In this document: one piece after another, positions 11,581-22,659 of the stretch
Layout of the letters: the number at the start of each line of letters is the position of its first letter
Numbering within the stretch: position 1 is the stretch's first letter
Assembly: GCF_047511655.1 (NCBI RefSeq)
Contig: NC_133399.1
Span: forward strand, 5,025,333-5,089,332
Direction: 5' to 3'
Length of the DNA stretch: 64,000 nucleotides
DNA from: Castor canadensis
Lineage: Eukaryota > Chordata > Mammalia > Rodentia > Castoridae
The notes under the pieces: model-generated
The model's database searches: none
What the model was told of the DNA's origin: nothing
The model's input: the letters and a program-made list of their open reading frames with translations, nothing else
Position numbers and translations under genes: made by a program

Positions 11581-12430
11581 AAGGTTTTTTACATAGGGCA
11601 GTGGGAAACTGAATAATTTTGATTCGTAGAGAAAGAATGTGAATGATACTCTATTTTGCGAACATATTTGTGCATATTATCATTGTTTGTCATTTGGGGT
11701 TCCCATGAATATCTATTACACACTGGTAATATAAAATTGTTATTGGAATCCTTTTGATTCTGCACATACAGGGTAATTCCTTGTTCATCATGAAGCCTCC
11801 ATCAGCTTGTGTAGATATTGCTAAACAGATTTCCAAAGTGACTGTATCAAAGCTGGCACTAAGCATGAGTCACCTTCACAGAATACTGTTTGAAGACCTC
11901 AGTCTTTGTCTGCTGTGAAAAGAACACACTGTGGAAGAGGAGATTGAATGAGTAGAGGTCAGGAAAGGTGGAAAGCTGTGGATGTGAAGTTCTGGAGTGG
12001 GGAGAAGGGTCAATTTGGGGACCAACTGGAGAGAGGAAGTGGATAGTGTTCTGTATTGCACAGAAGGAGAGAGGAAGTGAGTAATTTTTCAGCCACCAGA
12101 CTCTGACACCAAGTGCCCATGTTCTTCCCACACCTATAGCCAGGTCTCTACCCTTCCACACACCAAATGGGTATCAAAACACTCCACTGCATTCTGACAC
12201 TATCTGGATTTAGGATCTGATTGCACAGATTCAAGGGCTCAGTCACCAAGTCAGCCTCCACATAAGATGCTAGTCAGAAGGTTGGTGTGTCCATGGTACC
12301 TTTGGCACCTTGAGCCACCTCTTTTTTGTGATCATTTTTTTCCTCAAAGAAAAAACACTGCATCTCTTAACAGCCTTTGTTAAGATCAAAGTAGTCCACT
12401 GTTAAGTGCTGGTTTGAAGTGTTGCAGGTC
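11581..12430. other. No gene recognised
   Basis: Roughly 850 bases with no recognised exon, RNA or repeat. Confidence 0.45.
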
Positions 12431-13395
12431 AGTGTCAAGTGTCCTTACCTTTACAGGCCAGAGAACTGGCTTGTAAGGCAGCTGATTAATGAGCTAAAGC
12501 CAGTATATGAAGAAGGACTTATTAGAAAGAGAGGAAAAGCTACAGTTAGAACAGTGCAGCAGAGCCTGGAAACCAGTAGCTCCCTGCTCATGTAAAGGCT
12601 GGGATTTCTATGGACATTTTAACTCTGGGTTAGGTGGGCTCTTTTCATCGGCCATGAATTTGTGGGCTTTCTTAGATGAGCTGGTTTGTTTGTGCCTTAT
12701 TGGGGGAGGGGGAACAATCTTGAGAGCATTTTGCTCATCAGCCCTGTGGCAGATCTATCAGACCCTGTATCTTCTCTTCAGGGAGCAGGAATGCAGATTT
12801 ATAACTCCTTCTCAGGATGCAGGAATCACAGTGCTCTCCATGGGGGGATGGGATACTCACTCATCTGCCTTAGGTCTCCAGACCAAACACCACCAACGTC
12901 GTGGGATGTCACAAGACATTTTTGATTCACCTATGCTAGGGTGGGTCAACATCAAACAGTTCTGCAATAATAGACCTTTAACTTGACAAGACAAATACCC
13001 AGGCCTGTAAAACATACCCTAGGAGTCAGGTGGACCCAATAATTTGTGTTAAATGTGTAGACATTCCCTGGCCTCCTGACCTTGACCACTGTGTAGACCT
13101 TCCCCAGCCACCTGGTCTGGGCCTGGGAAGGGACTTAATGCTCCAACATCAATAAAAATATGTGTCAGGGTTAAAATAATTGTAGTTCTAGACCTCTCTG
13201 AGATTACCCACTTTTACCCCTGAAAGTGTCTCTATTTTAATAAGCTTTCAATGATTGTCATTCTTGACCTCCCTTTCAGTCTCTTCGAAGTGTATTCCTT
13301 TCTTAATAAACTTTACTATTACTTCCACTGCATTTTCTCATCTTGCCTGAATTCATCTCTCAGGGGAAGCAAGGGCTGAAGTAGACAGCTACACT
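12430..13395 (+). repeat. Possible solo LTR or LTR fragment
   Basis: The right half has LTR-like composition: several AATAAA signals (last at about 13303) followed by a CTTCGAA-containing and then a C/T-rich end. I found no second copy and no target duplication, so the boundaries are guesses. Confidence 0.35.
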
Positions 13396-13429
13396 GAAGG
13401 CTCTGTGCTGCTGAGGTTGTAACTATGGT

Positions 13430-13540
13430 AACCATTGGGCTGATCTCTGGACACGGTTTTGGTTTGGCTTGCATAGAATTGCAGGAGTCAGAGTTTTGCT
13501 TGTACACACGAAGAAAATCTGTGAAAAGCAGGCTTGGACA
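13430..13540 (+). other. Duplicated KZFP upstream segment, copy A
   Basis: It aligns with 43905-44010: shared 'GGCTTGCATAGA' or 'GGCTGGCATAGA', 'GGAGTCAGA' and 'GAAGAAAATCTGTGAA'. In copy B this element lies about 1 kb upstream of the second KZFP promoter. Here it is about 9.8 kb upstream of the first, because L1, ERV-2 and other repeats were inserted between. Confidence 0.65.
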
Positions 13541-13589
13541 AAGTCCCACTTGGCAGGCTGCCTGAATCAGCTGGTTCAAACTTTTTGCT

Positions 13590-14893
13590 TTTTTTTTTTT
13601 GCGGTCCTGGAGCTTGAACTCAGGGCCTTCACCTTGAGCCATTCCACCAGCCCTGTTTTTTTTTTTTTTTTTTAAATTTTTAAAATGTTTTATTTGCATA
13701 TACTAGTTGTACAGGGGGAGACACTGTGACATTTACGTATGTGCTCACAATATATCTTTTTTTTTTTAATTGTATACCATATTTTATTTTTTTTTAATGG
13801 TTTTTCTCTCTTAAACTTTTTTTTTTCATTTTTCTTTTATTATTCATATGTGCATACAAGGCTTGGTTCATTTCTCCCCCCTGCCCCCACCCCCTCCCTT
13901 ACCACCCACTCCACCCCCTCCCACTCACCCCCCTCAATATCCAGCAGAAACTATTTTGCCCTTATCTCTAATTTTGTTGTAGAGAGAGTATAAGCAATAA
14001 TAGGAAGGAACAAGGGTTTTTGCTGGTTGAGATAAGGATAGCTATACAGGGCATTGACTCACATTGATTTCCTGTGCGTGGGTGTTACCTTCTAGGTTAA
14101 TTCTTTTTGATCTAACCTTTTCTCTAGTTCCTGGTCCCCTTTTCCTATTGGCCTCAGTTGCTTTAAGGTATCTGCTTTAGTTTCTCTGCATTAAGGGCAA
14201 CAAATGCTAGCTAGTTTTTTAGGTGTCTTACCTATCCTCACCCCTCCCTTGTGTGCTCTTGCTTTTATCATGTGCTCATAGTCCAATCCCCTTGTTGTGT
14301 TTGCCCTTGATCTAATGTCCACATATGAGGGAGAACATACGATTTTTGGTCTTTTGGGCCAGGCTAACCTCACTCAGAATGATGTTCTCCAATTCCATCC
14401 ATTTACCAGTGAATGATAACATTTCGTTCTTCTTCATGGCTGCATAAAATTCCATTGTGTATAGATACCACATTTTCTTAATCCATTCATCAGTGGTGGG
14501 GCATCTTGGCTGTTTCCATAATTTGGCTATTGTGAATAGTGCTGCAATAAACATGGATGTGCAGGTGCCTCTGGAGTAACAGTCTTTTGGGTATATCCCC
14601 AAGAGTGGTATTGCTGGATCAAATGGTAGATCGATGTCCAGCTTTTTAAGTAGCCTCCAGATTTTTTTCCAGAGTGGTTGTACTAGTCTACATTCCCACC
14701 AACAGTGTAAGAGGGTTCCTTTTTCCCCGCATCCTCGCCAACACCTGTTGTTGGTGGTGTTGCTGATGATCAGCCCTGTTTTTTGAGATAGGATTTTGCA
14801 GAACTTTTTTGCCCAGGATGGCTTCAAACCATGATCCTCCTGATCTCTGCCTCCTGAGTAGCTAGGATTAGAGGCATGAGTCACAGGTGCCCA
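13590..14893 (-). repeat. Composite SINE split by an L1 insertion
   Basis: The tRNA half is at 13590-13655 and the B1-like half at 14769-14893. The direct repeat CAGCCCTGTTTTTT at both junctions marks the L1 target site within the SINE. Confidence 0.8.
13664..14768 (-). mobile_element. L1 3' end (ORF2 C-terminus and 3' UTR), two L1-derived parts
   Basis: Antisense L1. From about 13830 the 3' UTR shows the C-rich + strand run (G-rich on the L1 sense strand) then AGCAGAAACTATTTTGCCC. From 14312 rightward the minus strand encodes the ORF2 C-terminal end ('MFIAALFTIAKLWKQPRC'). Bases 13664-13770 look like a second, different L1 3' end. The element is truncated at its 5' end within ORF2. Confidence 0.88.
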
Positions 14894-14956
14894 GCAGAAT
14901 CTTTTGCTTTATTTGTCCCTCCTGATTTCTTTGTAGAATATTGCTGCCACATATGT

Positions 14957-15040
14957 CCAGTTTTTTTTTTTTTAACTGTACTAGGGCCTCATGTTTGCTA
15001 AGCAGGCGCTGTGCCTCTTGAGCCACCTTATCAGCCCTTG
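14957..15040 (-). repeat. ID-like SINE fragment
   Basis: T-run, then 'ACTAGGGCCTCATG', 'TGCTAAGCAGG' and 'TTGAGCCACC'. It abuts the ERV-2 5' LTR. Confidence 0.75.
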
Positions 15041-15056
15041 TTTCTGAAGAACAGAC

Positions 15057-15357
15057 TGTGGGAGGCCAAGGAGACACTTCTCCTCCCTAGGAAATGCCAG
15101 TCTGCATCTGAAAGGCATCTCTGCCCTCAGACAATACACAAAGAAAAAAGCTATAAAATCCAACCTCTCACTCTGACCCATGGGACCACCAGTTTCTGTA
15201 TTCCCCTGCGTTCCCCATTATGTAGTCTTTCTCTTCTCTTCTCTACAAATAAAATCTTCCCAACCTCTGTTGCTGAAGTCCACCTGTGCTTTCATTCTCA
15301 GAGTGGGCTCAATAACCCTGAGCACCTGAAATTCCTGTGCATGTCATCTGTGCATCA
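15057..15357 (+). repeat. ERV-2 5' LTR
   Basis: It starts TGTGGGAGG and ends TGCATCA, aligning with the 3' copy. It contains GCTATAAAA as a TATA-like box (about 15150) and ACAAATAAAATC as a polyadenylation signal (about 15245). Confidence 0.85.
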
Positions 15358-15360
15358 TAT

Positions 15361-15380
15361 TTGGTGATGCATGAAGGGAC
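15361..15380 (+). other. ERV-2 primer binding site, degenerate
   Basis: TTGGTGATGCATGAAGGGAC follows the 5' LTR by three bases. Its ends (TGGTGA and GAAGGGAC) fit a tRNA-Arg primer site with an inner insertion and substitutions, including a likely CpG decay. The assignment is tentative. Confidence 0.5.
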
Positions 15381-15531
15381 AAGCCTTCACCTGAGGTTGG
15401 TATAGGTTGTGCCAAACTGGGAAAGTCTGCCTATGAATGTGACCATGACCATCTGGCACTCCAATGGAGTCTGTTCTCTAGGATAGCTCTCCCTCCATGG
15501 TCTAGCTATGGTGGACCTCTCAGGCTGACCT

Positions 15532-15562
<31 letters not shown>

Positions 15563-16843
15563 TTGTCTTGTTAAGGAGGGTTTCTGCCTTGGGAATCTGA
15601 GGAAAAGCTCTGAGCCCTTTACAGCTGTAAGCCAATCAACCTGAGGGAACTCAGGGGCTGGATGGGGACTTATACTGGACTGCCAATGTTACATGGGCAG
15701 GGCCAGACTTCAGTGAATCGAGGCTTTTTTCCTCTCTTTAAACTCTCACTCTCTCTTTCAAGATCTGACCCTCTTAAGAGGAGGTCTGAAAACAGCCAGT
15801 GGAAAGGAAAATTTGTCTTCAAGCTATAAAAGGTGTTCTGACTGGGGAACTCCCTGCTGTCACCTGAAGGCTGGAGATGCAACTTCCTGACATGCCCTGA
15901 GTCTCCAAAGGTGGCTAAGTCTCAGACTCCTCCAACCATGTCCACAACAAACAGGCAATCAGATCTCTTAAACTTCCTTCATGGTTTCTGTGGCCTGAGA
16001 GTGGAGGTCGCCCCTTGCTTCCAGTGCTCCAGTACTGCTCTTGGACAGGATCGACCTGGACAGCAGTGGTGACCAATAATCCCTCATGCATTGAGTCTGG
16101 AAAATTACTTTTCCCCCAATCCTCAGCCTCTCCTTCCCCTTTCCCAAGTAGTTTGGGATGAGTGTCCCCCTCCCCCCTTTGCTCTAAACAGCAGTAGACT
16201 TCCTTCTTCAGAGAGTTTGGGGAAAATCCCTGTAGTCACCAGAAAGTGCTAGTCTCTAACTTAAGCTTAACTGTCTTTGTCAAGCCACTGGTTAAACTGG
16301 TTAAACAGGTTCTGTAGCCCCCCCACATGGAAAAGGAAAAAAAAGTTAAAAGGCAGATACCTCATGGTTTTCTCCGTTTTTGACCCTTACCAGAGCAAAA
16401 GCTTTCAGATGCTCCCTCTCTTTTCATAAAAAGCATATATGCCTCACAGGATATATAGGGGGACAAAAGTCTATTTCATCAGGAGTCCCCATCCATGCCT
16501 CTGCAGGGGTCCTCCCTCTGGCCATGCAAGCCCTCTTGGTTACTTTGATAGAGTAATTTTCAAATTACAAGCCTTCAACTGGTAGAGGAGTACAAGGCCT
16601 ACCTGGGTTGCAGGGAAAACAGGTAAAAATAGATAAAAGATTGGTTAAAGTTCATTTGGGGGGGTGGCTACACCCAAAATGCCTAAAAATCCTCCATGTT
16701 CTTAACCACAGGTGGCAGTGGAAGGAGCAAGGGAGAGAAGGGACGCCCTCTCCCTCTAGAGTTTGTCCTCATCTGGGGATGCCTAGATAAAAGGAGAATC
16801 CTCTGTTAAGATGACCAATTTTCCTTTTTTTCCTTTTTTTTAG
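15381..16843 (+). other. ERV-2 leader
   Basis: About 1.46 kb between primer site and gag, without a convincing ORF. It includes a (CT)n tract at about 15530-15562. Such long leaders occur in class I ERVs. Confidence 0.6.
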
Positions 16844-18299
16844 ATGGGGAATCAAGCCTCAACAGTCCAGGAAGGATCCCCCCTTGCCTGCTTATTAAAA
16901 CATTGGAAAGATCTTGATCCAGAAATTCTTCAGCAAAAGCAACTTAAGGTTTACTGCACTCAGGCTTGGCCACAGTATCCTCTGGGAGATGAAGAAAGAT
17001 GGCCAGGAGGAGGGAGCATTAATTATAATACCATTCTTCAATTAGATATGTTGTGTAAAAAGCAGGGAAAGTGGACCAAAGTTCCATATGTTCCTAAGAG
17101 ACCACCCAGAATGGCTGAACAAATGCAGGCTAGATACTCAGACCATGGTAACCCTTTGCAAAAAGCCCCCGAACTTCTTTGAACCAAAGAACCCATCTGA
17201 TGCTCCATCAGCTTCCCTTGTTCCCCCTTACACAGCTACCTCACACACCAGATGTCATCCCACAGGACTCTAGTCCCTCCAGTTAATTCCTGGAGGGGAT
17301 AGGGCTCACGTTCCTTTTAGAGTGAGTTAACTTAAAGAAATAAAAAAAGATTTAGAAAATTACACAGAAAACCCAGATCAGTACAACCAGGCATTTAGAG
17401 AAGTCAGTCAAAACTTTGAATTGAGCTGGAAAGATGTAATGCTATTGCTATCTCAGACCTTCACTGTTCTGGAGAAATAGCAGGTACTAGCAGGCAGTCA
17501 AAGTTGGAGACAATTATCACTTAGATAAATGTGGCCCTACAGGCCTGTCTCAAACTGGGCCCTCACAGGAGGAGGAGGGGGAAGGAGAAGAAAGCAAAGA
17601 CATTGGATACCTAAAAGGGAACCTTGATTCCCAATTCCAACAGGAGATCAGGCAGTGCCTAGGTATGACCCTAAGTGGGACCCTGAAAATGACAAGGATG
17701 AATGGAGCCATAACCATTTTATCCACTACATTCTTGAGGGTCTAAGGAGAGCCAAGATAAAACCTCTTAATTACTCCAAGTCACAGCTGTGCAGCAAGGA
17801 CCCTTAGAAACCCCAGAAGCTTTCCTACAGAGATGTAAGGATGCTTTATAAAAGCATACCAATATTGTACCAGAGTCACAGGAAGAGAAAATCATCCTAA
17901 AAGATAAATTTCTAACACAGTCAGCACCAGATATCCATAAAAAGCTTCAGAAACTGGTGGCTGAAAGGAGCAGATATCTAGACCAATTGGTCCATGTAGC
18001 CACATCTGTATACTATAATAGGGACTTAGAAAAAGAAGAAAAGAACCTGGAAAAGGAAAAGAGAAAGAATAAATGGCAGGAGACTGATTTCAGTGCTCAG
18101 AGAGGCTTCCCCAGACAAAGTCCAAACACAAGGACATGCTGTCAATGTGGACAGGCAGGCTACTTTAGCAGGGAGTGCCCCCAGAGAAAACTACCTCTGG
18201 GACCCTGCCCCATTTGTCAAGGAAAACATTGGAAGGCACACTGTCCCTGGGTCCCAGGGGAATGGAGGCCAGAGCCTCCCACCCAGTGACAGGTCCTAG
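16844..18299 (+). pseudogene. gag: ERV-2 gag remnant
   Basis: The matrix start (16844-17182) opens MGN (myristoylation signal) and has a WPQYPLGD motif and the NYNTILQLD motif typical of this group. Capsid follows with stops and frame changes (about 17300-17950). The nucleocapsid (17957-18289) has two zinc knuckles: CCQCGQAGYFSREC, where the histidine ligand reads tyrosine, and CPICQGKHWKAHC, which keeps all ligands. Not functional as a whole. Confidence 0.87.
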
Positions 18300-20370
18300 G
18301 GCCTCCCATACAGGCTCCTCTGACCACCATAAAAGCAGGAGAGCCCCCGGGTTTATACTTACTGTTGAAAAGCACAATTTCAGCTTTCTTATCAATACTG
18401 GAGCCAGCATTCAGCTATTTCCTTCTCTCCCAGACCTAGGTCCTCCAAGAAAACTACTGTTTGAAGCATAGGCCATCCCCTAGCATGTTATTTCACTCAG
18501 CCTCTAGCCTGCTCCTTGGGAGATTTCCATTTCTGTCACTCCTTTTTAATTGTCCCAGAAACTCCTACTCCTCTGCTACAGCAAGACCTTCTATCTATTT
18601 GGGGGGCGGGGAGCAGCACCTTTTACCCTCGGGAGAGTACTTTTGCTTGCCCCTGATAGAGGAACAAGTAGACCCTCACAGTGTGGACAGATGGACATAC
18701 CATGAGATGGGCACAAACAGTGGCCCCAGTCCTAATTCATCTCAAGGACCCCTCTTGGTTTCCCCATCAAAAACAATATCCTTTACAGGCAGAAATTAAG
18801 AGGGGGCTAATTCCCATAATCAAAGACTTAAAGAGACAGGGACTGCTAATAGAATGCTCCAGCCCATATAACACTCCTATTCTAGGTGTTAGGAAGGGAC
18901 CTAATAAATGGAGGCTAGTCCAGGATCTCCACCCGATCAATGAAGCAGTAGTGCCTCTCCACCCTGGAGTTCCAAATCCCTATACTCTTCTAGCCCAAAC
19001 ACCTCCAGGTACTGCTTACTACTCTGTCCTAGACTTAAAGGATGTCTTCTTTTGCACTCCCTTACACCCTAAAAATCAACCTATTTTTTTTTTGAGGATC
19101 CCACAAGAAAGTCTGGACAGGTCACCTGGACTGTCCTCCCCCAGGGATTCAGAGACAGCCCCCACCTCTTTGGGTTGGCACAAACCCAAGATTTGTCAGA
19201 GTGACAATATACACAAGCTACTCTGCTACAATATGTAGATGACCTCCTTCTCTGTGGAATCCTTACTAAACTTCTTAGCAGACAGAGGATATAAAATCTC
19301 TAAAGAAAAAGCCCAATTGTGTCAGTCTACAGTTACATATTTAGGTCTTTTCCTGGAGAAAGGAATGAGGTCTCTAGGAAAAGATAGAATCTGCCCAATC
19401 CTGATGATTCCTCTATCTAAAACTCTAAAACAATTAAGGGCCTTTTAGGGGGTGACAGGATACTGTAGAATTTGGATCATGGGATATGCAGACCTAGCCA
19501 GGCTCTTATGTCAAATCCTTAAGGAAGCACAGAAGGATCCCCAACCCTTCATTGAATGGGATGACAAGTCAGAAAATACATTCCACCAACTAAAAAAAGC
19601 CCTTATGACAACTTTAGCCCTGGGTCTTCAAGTACAAGACAAGTTTCAATTATATGTCTATAAAAAGGGAGGACTGGCCTTGGGAGTGGTAACTCAGCTC
19701 CAGGGCATCACTCCCCAGCCAGTAGGCTACTTAAGCAAAGAATTAGATCAGGTAGCCAAGGGATGGCCAGAATGCCTTAGAGCAGTGGCTGCAGTTAGCC
19801 TTCTAGTTCCTGAAGCTCAAAAACTTATCCTAAACTGCCCCCTAATGGTTTATATCCCACATGACCTAGGGGGAATTTTAAACTCAAAAGGAGAACTTTG
19901 GCTATCTGACAGCCATGTGCTTAAATTCCTGGCCCAGCTTCTGGGAGGGAAAGAAATAACTTTAAGGACTTGTCAGAGCCTAAATCCTGCATCCCTTCTA
20001 CCAGAGGCACAGGAAAATCCTGAACACTCATGTAAGGAGGTACTTATGGAAAATTATGCTGCCAGACCTAACTTAACTGATTGACCCTTAAAAAACCCAG
20101 ATCTAGAATTATACACTGATGGCAGTTCTTTTGTCAAGAATGGTGTCAGACATGCAGGGTTTGCAGTTGTAACAGAATTTGGCATCCTCAAACAAGGTCT
20201 TCTTCCTCCTAACACAAGTGCTCAACTGGCAGAATTAGTGGGCCTAACAGAAGCCTTAGGACTGTCAAAAGAACAGAGAGTCAACATCTATACAGGTTCT
20301 AAGTATGCCTTCCTGATCCTGCATGCTCATGCAGCCATTTGGAAGAAAAGGGGAATATTAACTACAACAG
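18300..20370 (+). pseudogene. pol: ERV-2 pro-pol remnant, integrase deleted
   Basis: The protease active site reads LINTGAS: the catalytic Asp codon is AAT (Asn) at 18394-18396. RT fingers and palm are at 18681-19238, with YVDD at 19232-19243 in a shifted frame. The RT connection is an open frame at 19452-20084. The RNase H start shows YTDGSSF near 20110. A later motif reads YTGSKYAF, where Asp would be expected in place of Gly. No HHCC zinc domain, core or C-terminal integrase sequence follows. Confidence 0.87.
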
Positions 20371-20893
20371 CTTCCCATAGAGATAAAAGAGAGGTTACTT
20401 TAATAGTTTTAGGGATAACAGCATCAGTTACAGCCCTAGCTGGAATCAGCTATGGGATGATTGCCAATCGTGTAACTGCAAAACACCTAACCAAAGAAGT
20501 AGAGGACACCTCAGACCAGGTAGGCCTTGCCATTAAGGACATGCAAAGGTCTTTGTTGTCCCTTGCCTGTATGGTCATGGACCACTGCATGGCCCTAGGT
20601 TTTCTTTTGGCTAAACAAGTATTGCCATGGCCAATACTTCCTGTTGCACATACATAAACACTTCAGGCATTGTAGAGGATTACATTCTCCAACAGGCTAA
20701 GTGCCTTGGGGAGCAATCTCTTGAAACTCAGGTTTATACACAGGTATGGGGCCAAATAAAATCTTGGCTGCCCTCCAGGACTTGGTTCCTGCCATTTCCG
20801 GGGCCTATAGTTGCCATTATTCTCTTTCTTGTGTTTGGGCCTTGCATTTCCTCTGCTGGAGATGAAAATGACCTACTATCATGGTCCCTGTGA
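20371..20893 (+). pseudogene. env: ERV-2 env TM remnant, fused to RNase H frame
   Basis: The open frame 20238-20657 begins in RNase H and passes without a stop into TM. It shows a hydrophobic fusion-peptide-like run (LGITASVTALAG), a heptad-like helix, then an immunosuppressive-domain-like region. The CX6CC cysteine region and the membrane anchor (GPIVAIILFLVFGPC) continue in another frame (20627-20893). The surface subunit is absent. The fusion probably arose by internal deletion. Confidence 0.85.
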
Positions 20894-20990
20894 CAACCCC
20901 TTTCATGGTTAGCCCTGATGCTGTGGGCCACTTCTTCGCCCCCTGTCAGCAGGAAGCAATTACTGAATAGACTTCGTCATCCTTATTCCT

Positions 20991-21243
20991 TTTTTTTTTC
21001 TTTTATTATTCATATGTGCATACAAGGCTTGGTTCATTTCTGCCCCCTGCCCCCACCCCTCCCTTACCACCCACTCCGCCCCCTCCCTCTCCCCCCCCAA
21101 TACCCAGCAGAAACTATTTTGCCCTTATTTCTAATTTTGTTGTAGAGAGAGTATAAGCAATAATAGGAAGGAACAAGGGTTTTTGCTGGTTGAGATAAGG
21201 ATAGCTATACAGGGCATTGACTCACATTGATTTCCTGTGCGTG
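20991..21243 (-). mobile_element. L1 3' UTR fragment in ERV-2
   Basis: T-run, then the C-rich 3' UTR tract and AGCAGAAACTATTTTGCCC. It is flanked by the near-identical 13-mers CATCCTTATTCCT (20978-20990) and CATCCCTATTCCT (21244-21256), which are the target duplication. It is 5'-truncated. Confidence 0.88.
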
Positions 21244-21298
21244 CATCCCTATTCCTAACAGCAATTAGGGTGGTCACTGAGAGGGTGGACTTGAAGGA

Positions 21299-21593
21299 TG
21301 ATGGAGGTCAAGGAGACACTTCTCCTCCCCAGGAAATGCCAGTCTGCATCTGAAAGGCATCTCTGCTCTCAGGCAATACACAAAGACAAAGGCTATAAAC
21401 CCAGTCTCCTACCCTGACCAACAGGACCACCAGTTTCCAGGTCTCCCTGCATTCCCCACCATTCAGTCTTTCTCTTCTCTACAAATACAATCTTTCCAAC
21501 CGCTGTTGCTGGAGTCCACCTGTGCTACCATTCTCAGAGCAGGCTCAGGAACCCTGAGCACCTGAAATTCCTTCGCGTGTCACCTGTGCATCA
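21299..21593 (+). repeat. ERV-2 3' LTR
   Basis: It starts TGATGGAGG and ends GTGCATCA, parallel to 15057-15357. It retains GGCTATAAA, but the polyadenylation signal reads ACAAATACAATC, one base off AATAAA. Confidence 0.85.
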
Positions 21594-21610
21594 TATTTTT
21601 CTTTCTTCTT

Positions 21611-21701
21611 TTATATATGGAACAGTTCACTAACTTCTGTGCCACCCTTGTGCAGGGACCATGCTAATATTCTTTGTATAGTTCCAATTTTAGTATATGT
21701 G
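21611..21701 (-). pseudogene. U6 snRNA retropseudogene
   Basis: The minus strand matches the U6 body: on the + strand 'CCATGCTAATATTCTTTGTA' and 'GTTCCAATTTTAGTATATGT' are close to the U6 complement. Several substitutions and the lack of the 5' stem point to a dead copy. It abuts the ERV-2 3' LTR. Confidence 0.85.
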
Positions 21702-21713
21702 TGTATATATGTG

Positions 21714-22425
21714 TTGCCAGGTTAGGATCAGATCCCCACACACAGGCAGCTTACTGGAAACATCCTATTATTTACTGAAAGGACCACACCTAGCCTCAAG
21801 GGAATGACAAACTCTCATCTTACCCTGGGGGGGTCAGAGCTGGCTGAGCATCTATCTCCTTTAGCTTTCCCTAACAATTGTTTTTTTTTTTTTTTTCATT
21901 TTTCTTTTATTATTCATATGTGCATACAAGGCTTGGTTCATTTCTCCCCCCTGCCCCCACCCCCTCCCTTACCACCCACTCCACCCCCTCCCGCTCCCCC
22001 CCCTCAATACCCAGCAGAAACTATTTTGCCCTTATCTCTAATTTTGTTGTAGAGAGAGTATAAGCAATAATAGGAAGGAACAAGAGGTTTTGCTGGTTGA
22101 GATAAGGATAGCTATACAGGGCATTGACTCTCATTGATTTCCTGTGCGTGGGTGTTACCTTCTAGGTTAATTCTTTTTGATCTAACCTTTTCTCTAGTAC
22201 CTGTTCCCCTTTTCCTATTGGCCTCAGTTGCTTTAAGGTATCAGAAAAATCCTCCCCGCTCAGCTAAACTGCTCCTGCAGACCCCTCCCCAATATCTACT
22301 CCAAATCTGTAAACACCAGTGGAATTTCTGGATTCGGCTGGAAACTCCCCTTGGTAGGTCTTCTTTTCGGAATAAATCCTGCAATGATTTGAGTTGTCTC
22401 CCTGCCTATGTATTCTGTGCTTCTT
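21714..22425 (+). repeat. Possible solo LTR split by an L1
   Basis: Flanks of the L1 at 21880-22242 look LTR-like: TGTTGCCAGGTTAGGATC at the left, and CGGAATAAATCCTGC (polyadenylation signal) near 22370 at the right. No partner LTR was found in the window. Confidence 0.35.
21880..22242 (-). mobile_element. L1 3' UTR fragment
   Basis: T-run at left, then the same C-rich tract, AGCAGAAACTATTTTGCCC and GGATAGCTATACAGGGCATT seen in the other L1 copies. It is 5'-truncated at about 22242. Confidence 0.88.
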
Positions 22426-22429
22426 TCAT

Positions 22430-22620
22430 CCTTTTTATTTATTTATTTTATTTTTATTATTCATTTATTGACACGTGCATACATTGTTTGGGTCATTTCT
22501 CCCCCCCTCTCTCCTCCCCATTTTTTGTGTTGGGCTGTCCTGGAACCAGGATCCTCCTGATCAATACCTGCAGAGTAGCTAGGGTTACCAGCATGAGCCA
22601 CAGGAACCTGGCTGTAACTT
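22430..22620 (-). repeat. Short L1 3' end fused to SINE remnant
   Basis: TTTA repeats, then ACATTGTTTGGGTCATTTCT (an L1 3' UTR variant), then a B1-like end 'GATCCTCCTGATC' and 'CATGAGCCACAGG'. Confidence 0.65.
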
Positions 22621-22659
22621 AGATTTTAAAGTAGGTGATGGAAGGAGAGCTTGTTGCAC

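Larger units (their letters stand above)
15057..21593 (+). mobile_element. ERV-2, class I endogenous retrovirus, internally deleted
   Basis: A plus-strand provirus with two about 300-bp LTRs (15057-15357, 21299-21593), a gag starting MGN, protease, RT with YVDD, part of RNase H, and the TM part of env. Integrase and the surface-envelope region are missing: RNase H joins straight onto TM near 20375. The gag and pol style (MGN start, two zinc knuckles) resembles ERV9/HERV-W-like gammaretroviral groups. I did not find a clean target-site duplication. A 5'-truncated L1 lies inside the 3' part. Confidence 0.9.

Noticed and set aside
12507-12986. A 159-codon ORF
   Set aside because: No recognisable domain or splice context, and it lies in a probable LTR fragment.
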